64,000 bases of DNA from Wenyingzhuangia fucanilytica (GTDB taxonomy: Bacteria; Bacteroidota; Bacteroidia; Flavobacteriales; Flavobacteriaceae): positions 1,860,001-1,924,000 of the forward strand of contig NZ_CP014224.1 in NCBI RefSeq assembly GCF_001697185.1, in the 5' to 3' direction. Of this stretch, positions 1-8,975 are shown one piece after another (position 1 is the stretch's first letter; every line of letters starts with the position of its first letter). The notes under the pieces are model-generated. The model was not told the origin of the DNA and searched no databases. It worked only from the letters and a program-made list of their open reading frames with translations. A program made the position numbers and the translations under genes.

Positions 1-290
1 AATAACTCTCTTCTAATTATAGTTAAAGGTTCATAATCCAATTCTAAATCTTCAAAAACTTGCTCTATTTTATAAGAACCAATTTGAAACTCAGCTTCAA
101 TCACACATTTTTTATCCTTATCCTTTAGGTTTGTCAAATCAGCCCTATTTCCAAGAACCAATCCTAAGGCTCCTAAAAGGATAGATTTACCTGCACCAGT
201 TTCTCCTGTAATTACAGAATAACCTTTAGTAAAATCTATTTGTAATCTCTTGATCAAAGCATAGTTTTGAACAGATAATGAAACTAACAT
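1..290 (-). CDS. recN: DNA repair protein RecN, N-terminal part (cut by window edge)
   Basis: Only the first 96 codons are in the window; the gene continues beyond position 1. The reading begins MLVSLSVQNYALIKRL and has a Walker A motif GETGAGKS at residues 29-36 followed by LLGALGLVLGNRAD, the characteristic start of RecN, the SMC-like ATPase that acts in double-strand break repair. The ATG at 288-290 is the only sensible start. It lies 16 bp downstream of the stop-side end of the PorD-like gene's upstream neighbour group, so it is probably the last gene of the minus-strand dapA-to-recN run. The call rests on motif recognition in a partial protein, but this N-terminus is distinctive. Confidence 0.9.
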   Translation of the reverse strand, partial: MLVSLSVQNYALIKRLQIDFTKGYSVITGETGAGKSILLGALGLVLGNRADLTNLKDKDKKCVIEAEFQIGSYKIEQVFEDLELDYEPLTIIRREL

Positions 291-306
291 ATATGTGATT
301 TATAAT

Positions 307-1203
307 TTATAAAGAATCTATTTGTCTCCACTTTTTAGAGTTGGTAGAGGAAACTCTTTTTAATACTGATATCAGTTCTGAAGTATCTACAGCCGAATTG
401 TTTTTAAAGATATTTACAATTTCATCAGATTTAGCATCCATAAAAATTCTAATCATAAAACTATTAGGATTTTCATCATACATTTTTTCTAAAGGTAGTA
501 ATAACTGAATCATTCTTGATGCTGCTGATTTTTGATTGCGCTCAAAAACATCCATAATATCAAAATGATATTGATACACCAACTTTCTATAAGGTTCGTT
601 AACCGTAGCCAACATTTGGTCTATTAAAGTAAAACGAGTAATATTTCCTTTGCTATTTTCCCAACCCAAATAACCAGATTGTTGTGACTGATTTGCAATA
701 GTTAAGGCATTGTTTAAATAAGGGCTTCCTCCTTCTAAACTAAAAGTATCTACATACATCCCTAAAATAAGATATGCATAATAAGACATTACAGAAACCA
801 AATTAGATTCAAATCCGTTTGGATTATAGTTTATAGGTTGAAATTCTGTATACTGAAAAGAAAAACTATTGTCCTTATAATTTAAAAGAGGACTGTAATA
901 GGCTGAATTAAAAACAGGTCTAGAAGCTTGTACCTGAAGGGTTCCTGTAAAAGTATTTGTAGACTTTTGTTCTGTTAACAAAATAGTTACAGCACATTTA
1001 ATTTTTTCGTGATCTTTAAACGCAACACTTGTCCATTGCGTTTGATTCATAAACTCCGTTAATGAATTTTCTAAAGTTTTAAATATCTGATTATTAGAAA
1101 CCTGAATTTGATCTGCATTAACGGTTACATTGCAATTTAATTCTTGGGCTTTTACATTTGTAAAAACGAATAGAAAAAAACAGACAAATAATTGTTTATA
1201 CAT
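307..1203 (-). CDS. porD: DUF4835 family protein, PorD-like (type IX secretion/gliding)
   Basis: A 298-residue exported protein with a signal peptide (MYKQLFVCFFLFVFTNVKA, then Q-E). It matches the DUF4835 family of Bacteroidota, which sits between coaBC and recN in flavobacteria and is annotated in some genomes as the type IX secretion protein PorD. The body has the expected ELNCNVTVNADQIQ start and a C-terminal helical half. Its start overlaps the end of coaBC by 8 bp, so the two are translationally coupled. The family assignment is firm; the link to type IX secretion is established knowledge of the family that I recall rather than something visible in the sequence. Confidence 0.8.
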   Translation of the reverse strand: MYKQLFVCFFLFVFTNVKAQELNCNVTVNADQIQVSNNQIFKTLENSLTEFMNQTQWTSVAFKDHEKIKCAVTILLTEQKSTNTFTGTLQVQASRPVFNSAYYSPLLNYKDNSFSFQYTEFQPINYNPNGFESNLVSVMSYYAYLILGMYVDTFSLEGGSPYLNNALTIANQSQQSGYLGWENSKGNITRFTLIDQMLATVNEPYRKLVYQYHFDIMDVFERNQKSAASRMIQLLLPLEKMYDENPNSFMIRIFMDAKSDEIVNIFKNNSAVDTSELISVLKRVSSTNSKKWRQIDSL

Positions 1204-2407
1204 GTAACTTTTTAATAATAACTGTTAAAATATCTTGAGCAACTTCTGCTTTTGATTTCATCTCAAATTTTTGAAACTTAAAATCTTTATCAATAATAGT
1301 AATTTTATTGGTATCTGTTGCAAAACCTGCACCTTTATCTTTTAACGAATTTAATACAATTAAGTCTAAATTTTTACGTTCAATCTTACCTTTTGCATTT
1401 TCTTCTTCATTGTTGGTTTCTAAGGCAAAACCTACTAATAACTGCTTTTCTTTAAGCTGTCCTAAAGATGCTAAAATATCTTTTGTGGGACTCAACTCTA
1501 TATTTAAAGCAGCATCTTTCTTTTTAATTTTTTGATTGGCCACATTAGCAGGCTTATAATCTGCAACTGCTGCTGAACAAATGGCCACATCCATTTCTTT
1601 ATAATATTGATGACAAGCAGAGTACATATCTTCTGCACTAACTACATCAATTCTTTTTACAAAGGAATGTGATATTTTTTGATTTGATGGACCACTAACT
1701 AAAATAACTTCTGCTCCTAAATTTGCTGCACATTTTGCAATTTCAAACCCCATTTTACCAGAAGAATGATTTCCAATAAAACGTACAGGATCAATAGCTT
1801 CGTATGTAGGACCTGCAGTAATTAATATTTTTTTACCCTTAAGAGGTAATTTAGACTGAATGTCTTTTTCTATAAAAGCAACAATATCTTCTGGTTCTGC
1901 TAATCTTCCTTCCCCCACCAATCCACTTGCTAACTCTCCGCTAGTAGCAGGAATGCAAATATTACCAAAAGAAGTTAATTTTTCTATACTTGTTTTGGTA
2001 GAAAGATGTTGATACATATCCAAATCCATAGCCGGTGCAAAATACACAGGACATTTGGCTGATAAATAAGTTGCTAAAAGTAAGTTGTCACAAACACCAT
2101 TGGTCATTTTAGCCAATGTATTTGCTGTAGCTGGAGCTATAAGCATTATATCTGCCCAAAGTCCTAAATCTACATGATTATTCCAAATAGCATTCTCATC
2201 TTCTTCATTGTAAAAAGTAGAATGTACTGGATTTTTAGATAAAGTAGAAAGTGTTAACGGTGTAACAAATTCTTTAGAAGCAGGTGTTTGTACAACTTGT
2301 ACTTCTGCACCTGCTTTTATAAATTGTCTTACTAAATGAGCCGTTTTATATGCTGCAATACCTGCACTAACACCCAATAAAACTTTTTTCCCACTTAATA
2401 TACTCAT
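1196..2407 (-). CDS. coaBC: Bifunctional phosphopantothenoylcysteine decarboxylase / phosphopantothenate-cysteine ligase
   Basis: This 403-residue protein makes 4'-phosphopantetheine for coenzyme A. The N-terminal flavoprotein (CoaC) half has GVSAGIAAYK (about 12-21), the active-site His78 in NNHVD, and the substrate clamp ELASGLVGEGRL (158-169). The C-terminal ligase (CoaB) half starts near KKILITAGPTYEAID and contains FIGNHSSGKMG and DYKPANVANQKIKKK. Two CoaC positions differ from E. coli: the Asn of PxMNxxMW is Asp128 (PAMDLDMY) and the Cys of the ACGD clamp is Ser161. I believe these are usual in Bacteroidota, but I cannot check here. It lies 6 bp downstream of the rpoZ-like gene. Confidence 0.95.
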   Translation of the reverse strand: MSILSGKKVLLGVSAGIAAYKTAHLVRQFIKAGAEVQVVQTPASKEFVTPLTLSTLSKNPVHSTFYNEEDENAIWNNHVDLGLWADIMLIAPATANTLAKMTNGVCDNLLLATYLSAKCPVYFAPAMDLDMYQHLSTKTSIEKLTSFGNICIPATSGELASGLVGEGRLAEPEDIVAFIEKDIQSKLPLKGKKILITAGPTYEAIDPVRFIGNHSSGKMGFEIAKCAANLGAEVILVSGPSNQKISHSFVKRIDVVSAEDMYSACHQYYKEMDVAICSAAVADYKPANVANQKIKKKDAALNIELSPTKDILASLGQLKEKQLLVGFALETNNEEENAKGKIERKNLDLIVLNSLKDKGAGFATDTNKITIIDKDFKFQKFEMKSKAEVAQDILTVIIKKLHV

Positions 2408-2413
2408 AGAAAA

Positions 2414-2734
2414 TTAGTCTTGTTCTGGTCTTCTGTGGTAAATTTTTCCTTCTAACCACTCCTCTACTGCAATAGCATGAGCTTTAGGTAATTTTTCGTA
2501 GAATTTAGAAACTTCAATTTGTTCTTTGTTTTCAAAAACCTCTTCTAAACTATCGTTGTAAGTAGCAAACTCTTCTAATTTATCTACCAACTCCTTTTTT
2601 AAATCACTACCAATCTGAGTAGCCCTTTGAGATATAATTGAAATCGCCTCGTAAATATTTTGTGTTGGCGCTTCTACTTTTGATTTGTCATAAGTAATTG
2701 TAGACAAAGGAGCTTCTGTTTTTTTGTAATCCAT
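2414..2734 (-). CDS. rpoZ: RNA polymerase omega/Rpb6-like subunit
   Basis: A 106-residue protein of the Bacteroidota omega (Rpb6-type) subunit family, which helps assemble the RNA polymerase core. The helical signature NIYEAISIISQRATQIG followed by LKKELVDKLEEFA (about 27-55) is the conserved omega fold, and the C-terminus AVEEWLEGKIYHRRPE is typical of the flavobacterial form. It sits between bamD and coaBC, its usual position in this class. There are 18 bp between its start and the bamD stop, and 6 bp between its stop and the coaBC start, which fits one transcript. Confidence 0.85.
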   Translation of the reverse strand: MDYKKTEAPLSTITYDKSKVEAPTQNIYEAISIISQRATQIGSDLKKELVDKLEEFATYNDSLEEVFENKEQIEVSKFYEKLPKAHAIAVEEWLEGKIYHRRPEQD

Positions 2735-2752
2735 GATTTTTATATAATTATC

Positions 2753-3562
2753 TTAACTATTTTGTTCTTGTTTTGGCTGACTTTCTTTTAACAATTTATT
2801 GTATAAATCATCAGCTTCTTCTAAATATTCTGAATTTGGAAATGCTTTTTTATATCTAGTATAAACTTTTATTGCATCTTTAATTCTATCCTCTTTTTTA
2901 TAATATATACTATTAATTCCTAATTCGTAAGCAGATTTAAACTTATAAAACATTGCTTGCTCTTTATAAGTAGTTCCTAAATAATCTAAAATTACATTAT
3001 CAAAAGCTACAATAGCAGACATGTAATTTCCAATTTTATAGTATTGTTTAGCTATTTCAAATGCTTTGGTTTCTAGCTTATAACTTAATTCTTTAATTCT
3101 ATTATTGGCATCAGTAATTTTTTCTGAGTCAGGGTTTTTATCTATAAAACTCTGAAAAGCTTCCATCGCCTTTTTAGTATCAGTTTGATCAATACTGTAT
3201 TTTGGTGATAAGTTAAAATAGCTTTCTGCAATTTGAAACTGAGCTGTTTCTAACTCTGTACTTTTAGGAAAGTTTCTGATAAACTTTTCGTAATAATAGA
3301 TTGCAGTTGTATAATCTTTAACGTTAAAATTACCATCTGCCAAACGATATACTACAACCTCTTTTTGTGGTTTACTTTCATAAGCCGGTAAAATAAGTTC
3401 AAATAAACGATTAGATTTCTCATATGATCCTTGTTTATACAGATCATTTGCCATAACATATCGTTCTTCAGAAGTTCCCTTGTTTAGCACTTTGTTATAT
3501 TTACCACACGATGCTAACAGAACTACTGTTAAAACTAAACTTAATTTTACACTTCTTAACAT
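2753..3562 (-). CDS. bamD: Outer membrane protein assembly factor BamD
   Basis: A 269-residue lipoprotein with a lipobox ending at Cys19 (VVLLASC), followed by tetratricopeptide repeats. Visible repeat segments include YVMANDLYKQGSYEKSNRLF, AIYYYEKFIRNFPKSTELE and AMEAFQSFIDKNPDSEKI, the pattern of the YfiO/BamD family that docks on BamA during outer membrane beta-barrel insertion. The length fits the family. It lies 10 bp downstream of dapA and 18 bp upstream of the rpoZ-like gene, so it is probably co-transcribed with both. Confidence 0.9.
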   Translation of the reverse strand: MLRSVKLSLVLTVVLLASCGKYNKVLNKGTSEERYVMANDLYKQGSYEKSNRLFELILPAYESKPQKEVVVYRLADGNFNVKDYTTAIYYYEKFIRNFPKSTELETAQFQIAESYFNLSPKYSIDQTDTKKAMEAFQSFIDKNPDSEKITDANNRIKELSYKLETKAFEIAKQYYKIGNYMSAIVAFDNVILDYLGTTYKEQAMFYKFKSAYELGINSIYYKKEDRIKDAIKVYTRYKKAFPNSEYLEEADDLYNKLLKESQPKQEQNS

Positions 3563-3572
3563 AAATTATATT

Positions 3573-4457
3573 TTACGATGCAACGTAGAAAGATTCTATA
3601 AATTGCCTTAATTCTCCTTGTAATTTATCTGTAGCTTTTACCAACGGCAACCTTACACTACTATTACAAAGTCCTAATATTTCTAATAATGATTTAACTC
3701 CAACTGGATTTCCTTCAGAAAAAATTAAACCTATACTCTCTTGTATTCTATATTGAGTTGCGAATGATTTTCTTGCTTTATCTAACAATCCTAATCTAAT
3801 CATATGGCTAAACTCACTTGGAAACGCTTGCCCAATTACCGATATCACTCCTGCTCCTCCCGCCAAAACAATTGGCAATGCTATCATATCATCTCCTGAT
3901 ATTACTAAAAAATCTTTAGGAACTAACTTTATTAACTTTAAAGCTTGATCCATATCTCCTTTAGCTTCTTTAATTCCAATAATGTTTGGAATTTCAGCCA
4001 ACCTAACTACCGTTTTTGGTGATATATTAGAGGCTGTTCTTCCTGGTACATTATACAAAATAATACCCACAGGACAAACTTCTGCAATAGCTTTATAATG
4101 TTGATAAATACCTTCTTGTGTTGGTTTATTATAATATGGTGACACTGATAAAATAGCACTTATTCCATCAAAATTAGTGTTTTTAATATCTTCTACTACA
4201 GCACTTGTGTTATTTCCTCCTATTCCCAAAACAATTGGTAACCTCCCTGCATTTGTATTGATGATGGTAGTCTTAACTAATTCTTTTTCTGCATTGGTTA
4301 AAGTAGCTACTTCTGCAGTAGTTCCAAGAACTACCAAATATTCAACAGCATTATCTATCTGAAATTCCACCAACTTTTCTAAAGCCTGAACATCTACATT
4401 CCCATCTTGATCAAAAGGAGTTACCAACGCAACACCTGTACCCAAAAAAATACTCAT
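3573..4457 (-). CDS. dapA: 4-hydroxy-tetrahydrodipicolinate synthase
   Basis: A 294-residue class I aldolase that condenses pyruvate with aspartate semialdehyde in the lysine/diaminopimelate pathway. The Schiff-base lysine is Lys163 in GIKEAKGD, Tyr135 lies in ILYNVPGRT, and the GTTAEVATL loop near residue 45 is the pyruvate-binding region. There is no extension or gap relative to the family length. It leads the minus-strand run dapA-bamD-rpoZ-coaBC-porD-recN. dapF, which acts later in the same pathway, lies about 2 kb away on the other strand. Confidence 0.96.
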   Translation of the reverse strand: MSIFLGTGVALVTPFDQDGNVDVQALEKLVEFQIDNAVEYLVVLGTTAEVATLTNAEKELVKTTIINTNAGRLPIVLGIGGNNTSAVVEDIKNTNFDGISAILSVSPYYNKPTQEGIYQHYKAIAEVCPVGIILYNVPGRTASNISPKTVVRLAEIPNIIGIKEAKGDMDQALKLIKLVPKDFLVISGDDMIALPIVLAGGAGVISVIGQAFPSEFSHMIRLGLLDKARKSFATQYRIQESIGLIFSEGNPVGVKSLLEILGLCNSSVRLPLVKATDKLQGELRQFIESFYVAS

Positions 4458-4603
4458 CTTTTACTTTTAATTATGCTAGCCTGCAAATTTACTATTTTAT
4501 TTACATAAAATCCACACAAATAAACAGAGTTACACAATTGAATGTAATAATTTAACATAAATAAAAAATGAGTAGTTTTTTTTAGCAGTACAAATACTTA
4601 GTT

Positions 4604-5989
4604 TTACCAACCTCTAGAAAAAGTTTCCTTTGTTCCATTTAGGTTAACAACTACTAATTTATTAATCTTTTCTGAAGATTTCACCATACTTTTAACCTTA
4701 TCAACATCAGATAATGCATCTACATTAATATTGTTAATTGATAAAATTACGTATCCTGGTCTTATTCCTAATTTTTGTAAATCATTATTATTAATTTTCT
4801 TAACCAACAATCCACCGTTTACCTCTAGTTTTTTCTTATGTGCATCGGACAATGTTCCAAACTGAATTCCAAAAGCTTCTGTAATTAAATCATTAATCTC
4901 TGATAATTTTACTTTAAGTGTTTTTTCTGACCCATCTCTATCTACCGTAACAATTACTTCTTCTCCAGGTCTTTTTGCTGTTAATTGTCCCACCAAATCA
5001 GCAAATTTATGAATGGCAACATTATTTACTTTTGTAATAACATCTCCTTTTTCTATTCCTGCTTTATCTGCTCCAGTATCTTTAGAAACATCAGATACAT
5101 AAACTCCGTTTACATCCTTTTCCGCATCAATAGAAACTCCTAAAACAGCTCTTTTTACCATTCCGTTTTCCATTAAATCTTCTACCACTCTCTTTGCGAT
5201 GTTTGAAGGAACTGCAAAAGAATACCCCACAAAAGATCCTGTTTGAGATGAAATGGCTGTATTAATTCCAATCAATTCTCCTCTTGTATTCACCAATGCT
5301 CCACCACTATTCCCTGGGTTTACAGCAGCATCTGTTTGAATGTATGATTCTATTCTATTATTCCCTCCTAAATCTCTTCCTTTAGCACTAATAATACCAG
5401 CTGTTACAGTAGAGGTTAAGTTATATGGATTTCCAACTGCCAAAGCCCATTCTCCAATTTTAGTGGCATCAGAATCACCAAAAGTTATATAGTGTAAATC
5501 TTGTGCGTCAATTTTTAACAAAGCAATATCTGTAGCCTTATCAGTACCTATTAATTCGGCTTTATACCTTTCCTTATTATTTAATACAATTTCTAAATCT
5601 GTAGCATTATCAATTACATGGTTATTTGTAATAATATATCCATCAGGAGAAATTAACACACCACTACCGGTTCCTACTTTTTTATACTCTCTTCCTCCAT
5701 ATCCTTGTCCAAAAAACAATTGTGCAAGCGGATCTTGCTGTACCCCAACAGAAGTATTGGTTACATGGACAACAGCATTTACAGTAGCTTCTGCAGCAGT
5801 AGTAAAATCAACAGCACTTTCTGCAGCTACAAGTTTTGAATTATTTGTATACACCGGAAAGTGATTTACCGCCTGTGTTTCTGTTTGATTAACTTGTTCT
5901 TTTTCGGGGCTAATTAAAGTATTATATAGGGTTAATGAAATAAAACCTCCTAAAAGAGCAACAATAAATAATTTAATATTTTGTTTCAT
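4604..5989 (-). CDS. degP: Periplasmic serine protease, DegP/HtrA family
   Basis: A 461-residue periplasmic protease/chaperone. An N-terminal hydrophobic segment (about 6-24) acts as signal or anchor. The trypsin-like domain carries the triad His124 (TNNHVID), Asp154 (ATDIALLKI) and Ser228 (NPGNSGGAL). Two PDZ domains follow, the first around 255-345 (GVSIDAEKDVNGVYVSD) and the second around 375-461. It degrades or refolds misfolded envelope proteins. A 146-bp gap separates it from dapA downstream, so it is likely its own transcript. Whether it is DegP- or DegQ-like cannot be decided by eye. Confidence 0.93.
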   Translation of the reverse strand: MKQNIKLFIVALLGGFISLTLYNTLISPEKEQVNQTETQAVNHFPVYTNNSKLVAAESAVDFTTAAEATVNAVVHVTNTSVGVQQDPLAQLFFGQGYGGREYKKVGTGSGVLISPDGYIITNNHVIDNATDLEIVLNNKERYKAELIGTDKATDIALLKIDAQDLHYITFGDSDATKIGEWALAVGNPYNLTSTVTAGIISAKGRDLGGNNRIESYIQTDAAVNPGNSGGALVNTRGELIGINTAISSQTGSFVGYSFAVPSNIAKRVVEDLMENGMVKRAVLGVSIDAEKDVNGVYVSDVSKDTGADKAGIEKGDVITKVNNVAIHKFADLVGQLTAKRPGEEVIVTVDRDGSEKTLKVKLSEINDLITEAFGIQFGTLSDAHKKKLEVNGGLLVKKINNNDLQKLGIRPGYVILSINNINVDALSDVDKVKSMVKSSEKINKLVVVNLNGTKETFSRGW

Positions 5990-6066
5990 GATTACTATAT
6001 TTTTTATGATACAAAATCAAATTTTCAAAAACTATGCCAATGGAATTAGGGGCTTTATCAAACCTG

Positions 6067-6411
6067 TCAATCTTTCAGTCCAAACAAAGCGTATAAAACT
6101 GATTCTAAAACAGATAGCAACAAACTAAATAAAATAGCAATACCAATTCCGTTTACAGTAAACCCAGGAATTAAAGCATCGGCTATATTAATAATTATCG
6201 CATTAATAATCAGCAAAAACAACCCTAAGGTTAATACTGTTATAGGCAGTGTTAAAATAATTAAGATAGGTTTTACCAATTAGTTTAAAATACTCAAAAT
6301 TAAAGCAACCCAAACAGCCGTTCCTAAACTAGCTACTGCTACCCCAGGTAACAAATTAGCAATTAACACTACAGCCAAAGCATTTACTAATAATTGAATG
6401 ATTTGTTTCAT
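6067..6411 (-). pseudogene. PF04020-type 'phage holin family' membrane protein, interrupted by an in-frame TAA
   Basis: Reading from the ATG at 6409-6411 gives MKQIIQLLVNALAVVLIANL and onward for 43 residues, then a TAA at 6280-6282, then, still in frame, 70 residues beginning LVKPILIILTLPITVLTLG. Together they form one protein of about 114 residues with four membrane helices, the usual size and order of the PF04020 family, in which the break would fall inside a conserved LN-x-LVKPI segment. The gene is therefore interrupted by a single nonsense codon. The downstream part could still be translated from the TTG at 6277-6279. A sequencing error is the other explanation. Confidence 0.75.
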
Positions 6412-6504
6412 CTTTTTTTTATTTAAAATTACAACCTATTTAAACGAAACACAAAAATCTGTTCAATCTATTCTGAGTTTTACTAGAGCTCCTATTTTTC
6501 TTTG

Positions 6505-6512
6505 TATTTTTG
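6505..6512 (+). promoter_or_regulatory. Candidate -7 element upstream of dapF
   Basis: TATTTTTG matches the Bacteroidota -7 consensus TANNTTTG and ends 19 bp before the dapF ATG. No clear -33 TTG at the usual spacing was found, so this is a moderate call. Confidence 0.4.
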
Positions 6513-6531
6513 TGTCATTAAAAATTTAGAA

Positions 6532-7329
6532 ATGGATATCACTTTTTATAAATACCAAGGAACCGGAAATGATTTTGTTGTAATAGATAATAGAGATCTT
6601 AGTTTTCCTAGAGAAAATACAGATTTAGTGCATTTTTTATGTGACAGACGTTTTGGTGTTGGTGCTGATGGATTGATGTTGTTAAACCCTTCTGACAAAT
6701 ACGATTTCACTATGGTTTATTTCAATTCTGACGGAACTGAAAGCACCATGTGTGGTAATGGTGGACGCTGTTTGGTTGCTTTTGCTCACAAACTTGGGGT
6801 TTTTGAAAAAGAAACCACATTTGATGCTATTGATGGTTTACATTATGCTACTTATAACGATGGAATTACCAACTTACAAATGATTGATGTAAACAATGTA
6901 GAAGTTTATGAAAACCACTGTTTTTTAAACACAGGTTCTCCACATCATGTACAAATGGTAAACAACATTGGAGCTTATGATGTTAAAACAAATGGAGAAA
7001 AAATTAGATATGGCGCTCCTTATTTTCAAGAAGGAACCAATGTAAATTTTGTAGAGTCATTAAATAATGATAAATTTAGAGTAAGAACCTACGAGCGAGG
7101 TGTTGAAAATGAGACACTTGCCTGTGGTACTGGAGTAACAGCCGTAGCTATAGCTATGTACGAACAAAAGCAAACTACTAACACCAAAATTCCTTTAAAA
7201 GTTGAAGGTGGTGAATTAGAAGTTTCTTTTGAACCTACTGAAAATGGCTACAAAAATGTGTTCCTAAAAGGACCAGCAACATTTGTATTCAACGGAAATA
7301 TCAAATATCATGGGAAAGCTAACAGGTAA
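6532..7329 (+). CDS. dapF: Diaminopimelate epimerase
   Basis: This 265-residue enzyme converts LL- to meso-diaminopimelate for lysine and peptidoglycan synthesis. The two catalytic cysteines are visible: Cys74 in STMCGNGGRC and Cys198 in LACGTGVTAVA. The start was placed at the ATG giving MDITFYKYQGTGNDF, since this is the conserved N-terminus; an in-frame ATG 30 bp upstream would add ten residues unrelated to the family. Its 3' end overlaps the next gene by 20 bp. Confidence 0.95.
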   Translation: MDITFYKYQGTGNDFVVIDNRDLSFPRENTDLVHFLCDRRFGVGADGLMLLNPSDKYDFTMVYFNSDGTESTMCGNGGRCLVAFAHKLGVFEKETTFDAIDGLHYATYNDGITNLQMIDVNNVEVYENHCFLNTGSPHHVQMVNNIGAYDVKTNGEKIRYGAPYFQEGTNVNFVESLNNDKFRVRTYERGVENETLACGTGVTAVAIAMYEQKQTTNTKIPLKVEGGELEVSFEPTENGYKNVFLKGPATFVFNGNIKYHGKANR

Positions 7330-7858
7330 AAACATCAGATTACGTGCTCTTGAGCCAACAGATTTAGAATTTCTATACAATATAGAAAATAATGAAGCTT
7401 ACTGGGAAGTAAGCAATACTCAAACGCCGTATTCTCGTTATATCCTGAAGCAATATTTAGAAAATGCACATTTAGATATTTATGAAGCCAAACAATTACG
7501 TTTTGCTATAGAAACCAAAAAACATGAAATTGTTGGTATGATTGATTTATTCGATTTTAGTCCTCAACACCTAAGAGCTGGTGTAGGTATTTTAATCGAT
7601 CAAAATCATCAACAAAAAGGCTACGCTACAGAAGCAATAAAACTTCTTAATAAATATGCATTTTCTTTTTTAAACCTTAGACAGTTGTACGCTAACATTA
7701 CAACAGACAACAAAAAAAGTATTCAATTATTTGAAAAATTAGGATACCAATTAGTTGGTATTCGTAAAGACTGGATTTTTAGCAATGGAAAATTTAAAGA
7801 CGTTGCTTTTTATCAGTTAATTCACCCTTCTATTTTACATGAAAAAAACATATTATAG
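7310..7858 (+). CDS. GNAT family N-acetyltransferase (RimJ/SpeG type)
   Basis: A 182-residue acetyltransferase of the RimJ/RimL-like GNAT_3 group. It begins MGKLTGKNIRLRALEPTDLE and has the acetyl-CoA loop region around DQNHQQKGYATEAIKLLNKY and the C-terminal NKKSIQLFEKLGYQLVGIRKD motif. The substrate is unknown; polyamines or protein N-termini are possible for this branch. The ATG chosen overlaps dapF by 20 bp, and the gene in turn overlaps mltG by 20 bp, so the three are probably expressed together. Confidence 0.85.
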   Translation: MGKLTGKNIRLRALEPTDLEFLYNIENNEAYWEVSNTQTPYSRYILKQYLENAHLDIYEAKQLRFAIETKKHEIVGMIDLFDFSPQHLRAGVGILIDQNHQQKGYATEAIKLLNKYAFSFLNLRQLYANITTDNKKSIQLFEKLGYQLVGIRKDWIFSNGKFKDVAFYQLIHPSILHEKNIL

Positions 7859-8861
7859 TCTAGGAGTTTTTAGCCTAGCAATTACCATTATAGCAATTTA
7901 TTTCTATAGTATTATCTATGGTTCACAAATAAAGCACAATACTAAAATCTATATAAAATCAACTGATTCACTCCCACAAGTCATCAATGTTTTAGACACC
8001 ATTTGCCAAGACATAAGTGATGTTAAAATTGTAGCCTCTTTAAAAAAATACAACCATATAAAACCTGGAATGTATCTTTTAAAGGAAGATATGAATGCTA
8101 GTGACATCATCAACTTATTACGTAGTGGTAAACAAACTCCTGTTAAAGTTACGTTTAACAATCAGAACTATGTTGAAGATTTAGCAGGACGATTATCTCA
8201 TCAAATTGAAGCAGATTCTATTAGTATTTTAAATAGTCTAACAAACCCTGACTTTTTAAAACAACAAGGTTTTACACATAAAACAGTATTAAATATGTGT
8301 ATGCCTTATACTTATGAATGTTACTGGACCATTTCACCAAATCAATTAAGAAGTAAATTGCTTAATGCTTACAATAGATTTTGGGACACCAATAGAACCG
8401 AAAAAGCTAATAAATTAAACCTGACTAAAAACGAAGTAATTTCTTTAGCCTCTATCATTCACAAAGAAACCCAACACAAACCCGAAAGAAAAAAAGTAGC
8501 AGGAGTTTATTTAAACAGAGTAAGAGTTGGTATGCCACTGCAAGCTGACCCTACAATAGTGTATGCCATTAAGGAAAAATACGGTAGAGATACTGTTATC
8601 AAACGAGTATTGAGAAAAGATTTAGAAATCAACTCACCATATAATACTTATAGAAACAGAAACATTCCACCATCTGCTATTGCCATGCCAGATATAGATG
8701 CTATTGATGCTGTACTAGATGCTGAAAGACACTCGTATTATTATTTTTGTGCTAGTCCCGACAAATTAGGAACACATAATTTTGCTAAAAACTTAAGTCA
8801 GCACAATAGGAATGCAGCCGCTTATCAACGTTGGTTGAATAATCACAGAATACACAGATAG
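7839..8861 (+). CDS. mltG: Endolytic murein transglycosylase MltG
   Basis: This 340-residue inner-membrane protein cleaves nascent glycan strands to end peptidoglycan polymerisation. One N-terminal membrane helix spans about residues 7-28. The YceG domain follows, with the catalytic glutamate Glu210 in SLASIIHKET, then YLNRVRVGMPLQADPT and the C-terminal SPYNTYRNRNIPPSAIAMP motif. The length is normal. It is the last gene of the dapF-GNAT-mltG set, fitting a cell-wall theme shared with dapF. Confidence 0.94.
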   Translation: MKKTYYSLGVFSLAITIIAIYFYSIIYGSQIKHNTKIYIKSTDSLPQVINVLDTICQDISDVKIVASLKKYNHIKPGMYLLKEDMNASDIINLLRSGKQTPVKVTFNNQNYVEDLAGRLSHQIEADSISILNSLTNPDFLKQQGFTHKTVLNMCMPYTYECYWTISPNQLRSKLLNAYNRFWDTNRTEKANKLNLTKNEVISLASIIHKETQHKPERKKVAGVYLNRVRVGMPLQADPTIVYAIKEKYGRDTVIKRVLRKDLEINSPYNTYRNRNIPPSAIAMPDIDAIDAVLDAERHSYYYFCASPDKLGTHNFAKNLSQHNRNAAAYQRWLNNHRIHR

Positions 8862-8887
8862 AAAATTTATTGTAAAAACAGTTCTCG

Positions 8888-8929
8888 ACTTCGCTTGAAC
8901 ACCTCTTAAACTAGATCATCAAGCGGAGT
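8888..8929. repeat. REP-like imperfect palindrome
   Basis: ACTTCGCTTGA (8888-8898) pairs with TCAAGCGGAGT (8919-8929) with one G-T wobble and a 20-bp loop. It lies between the convergent mltG and methyltransferase genes. There is no T-tract on the correct side for a classical terminator, so it is called a dispersed palindrome. Confidence 0.45.
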
Positions 8930-8975
8930 TAAAAAAAGTTCAAGTATAAACGGACTACTTCTAGTGAACACTAAA

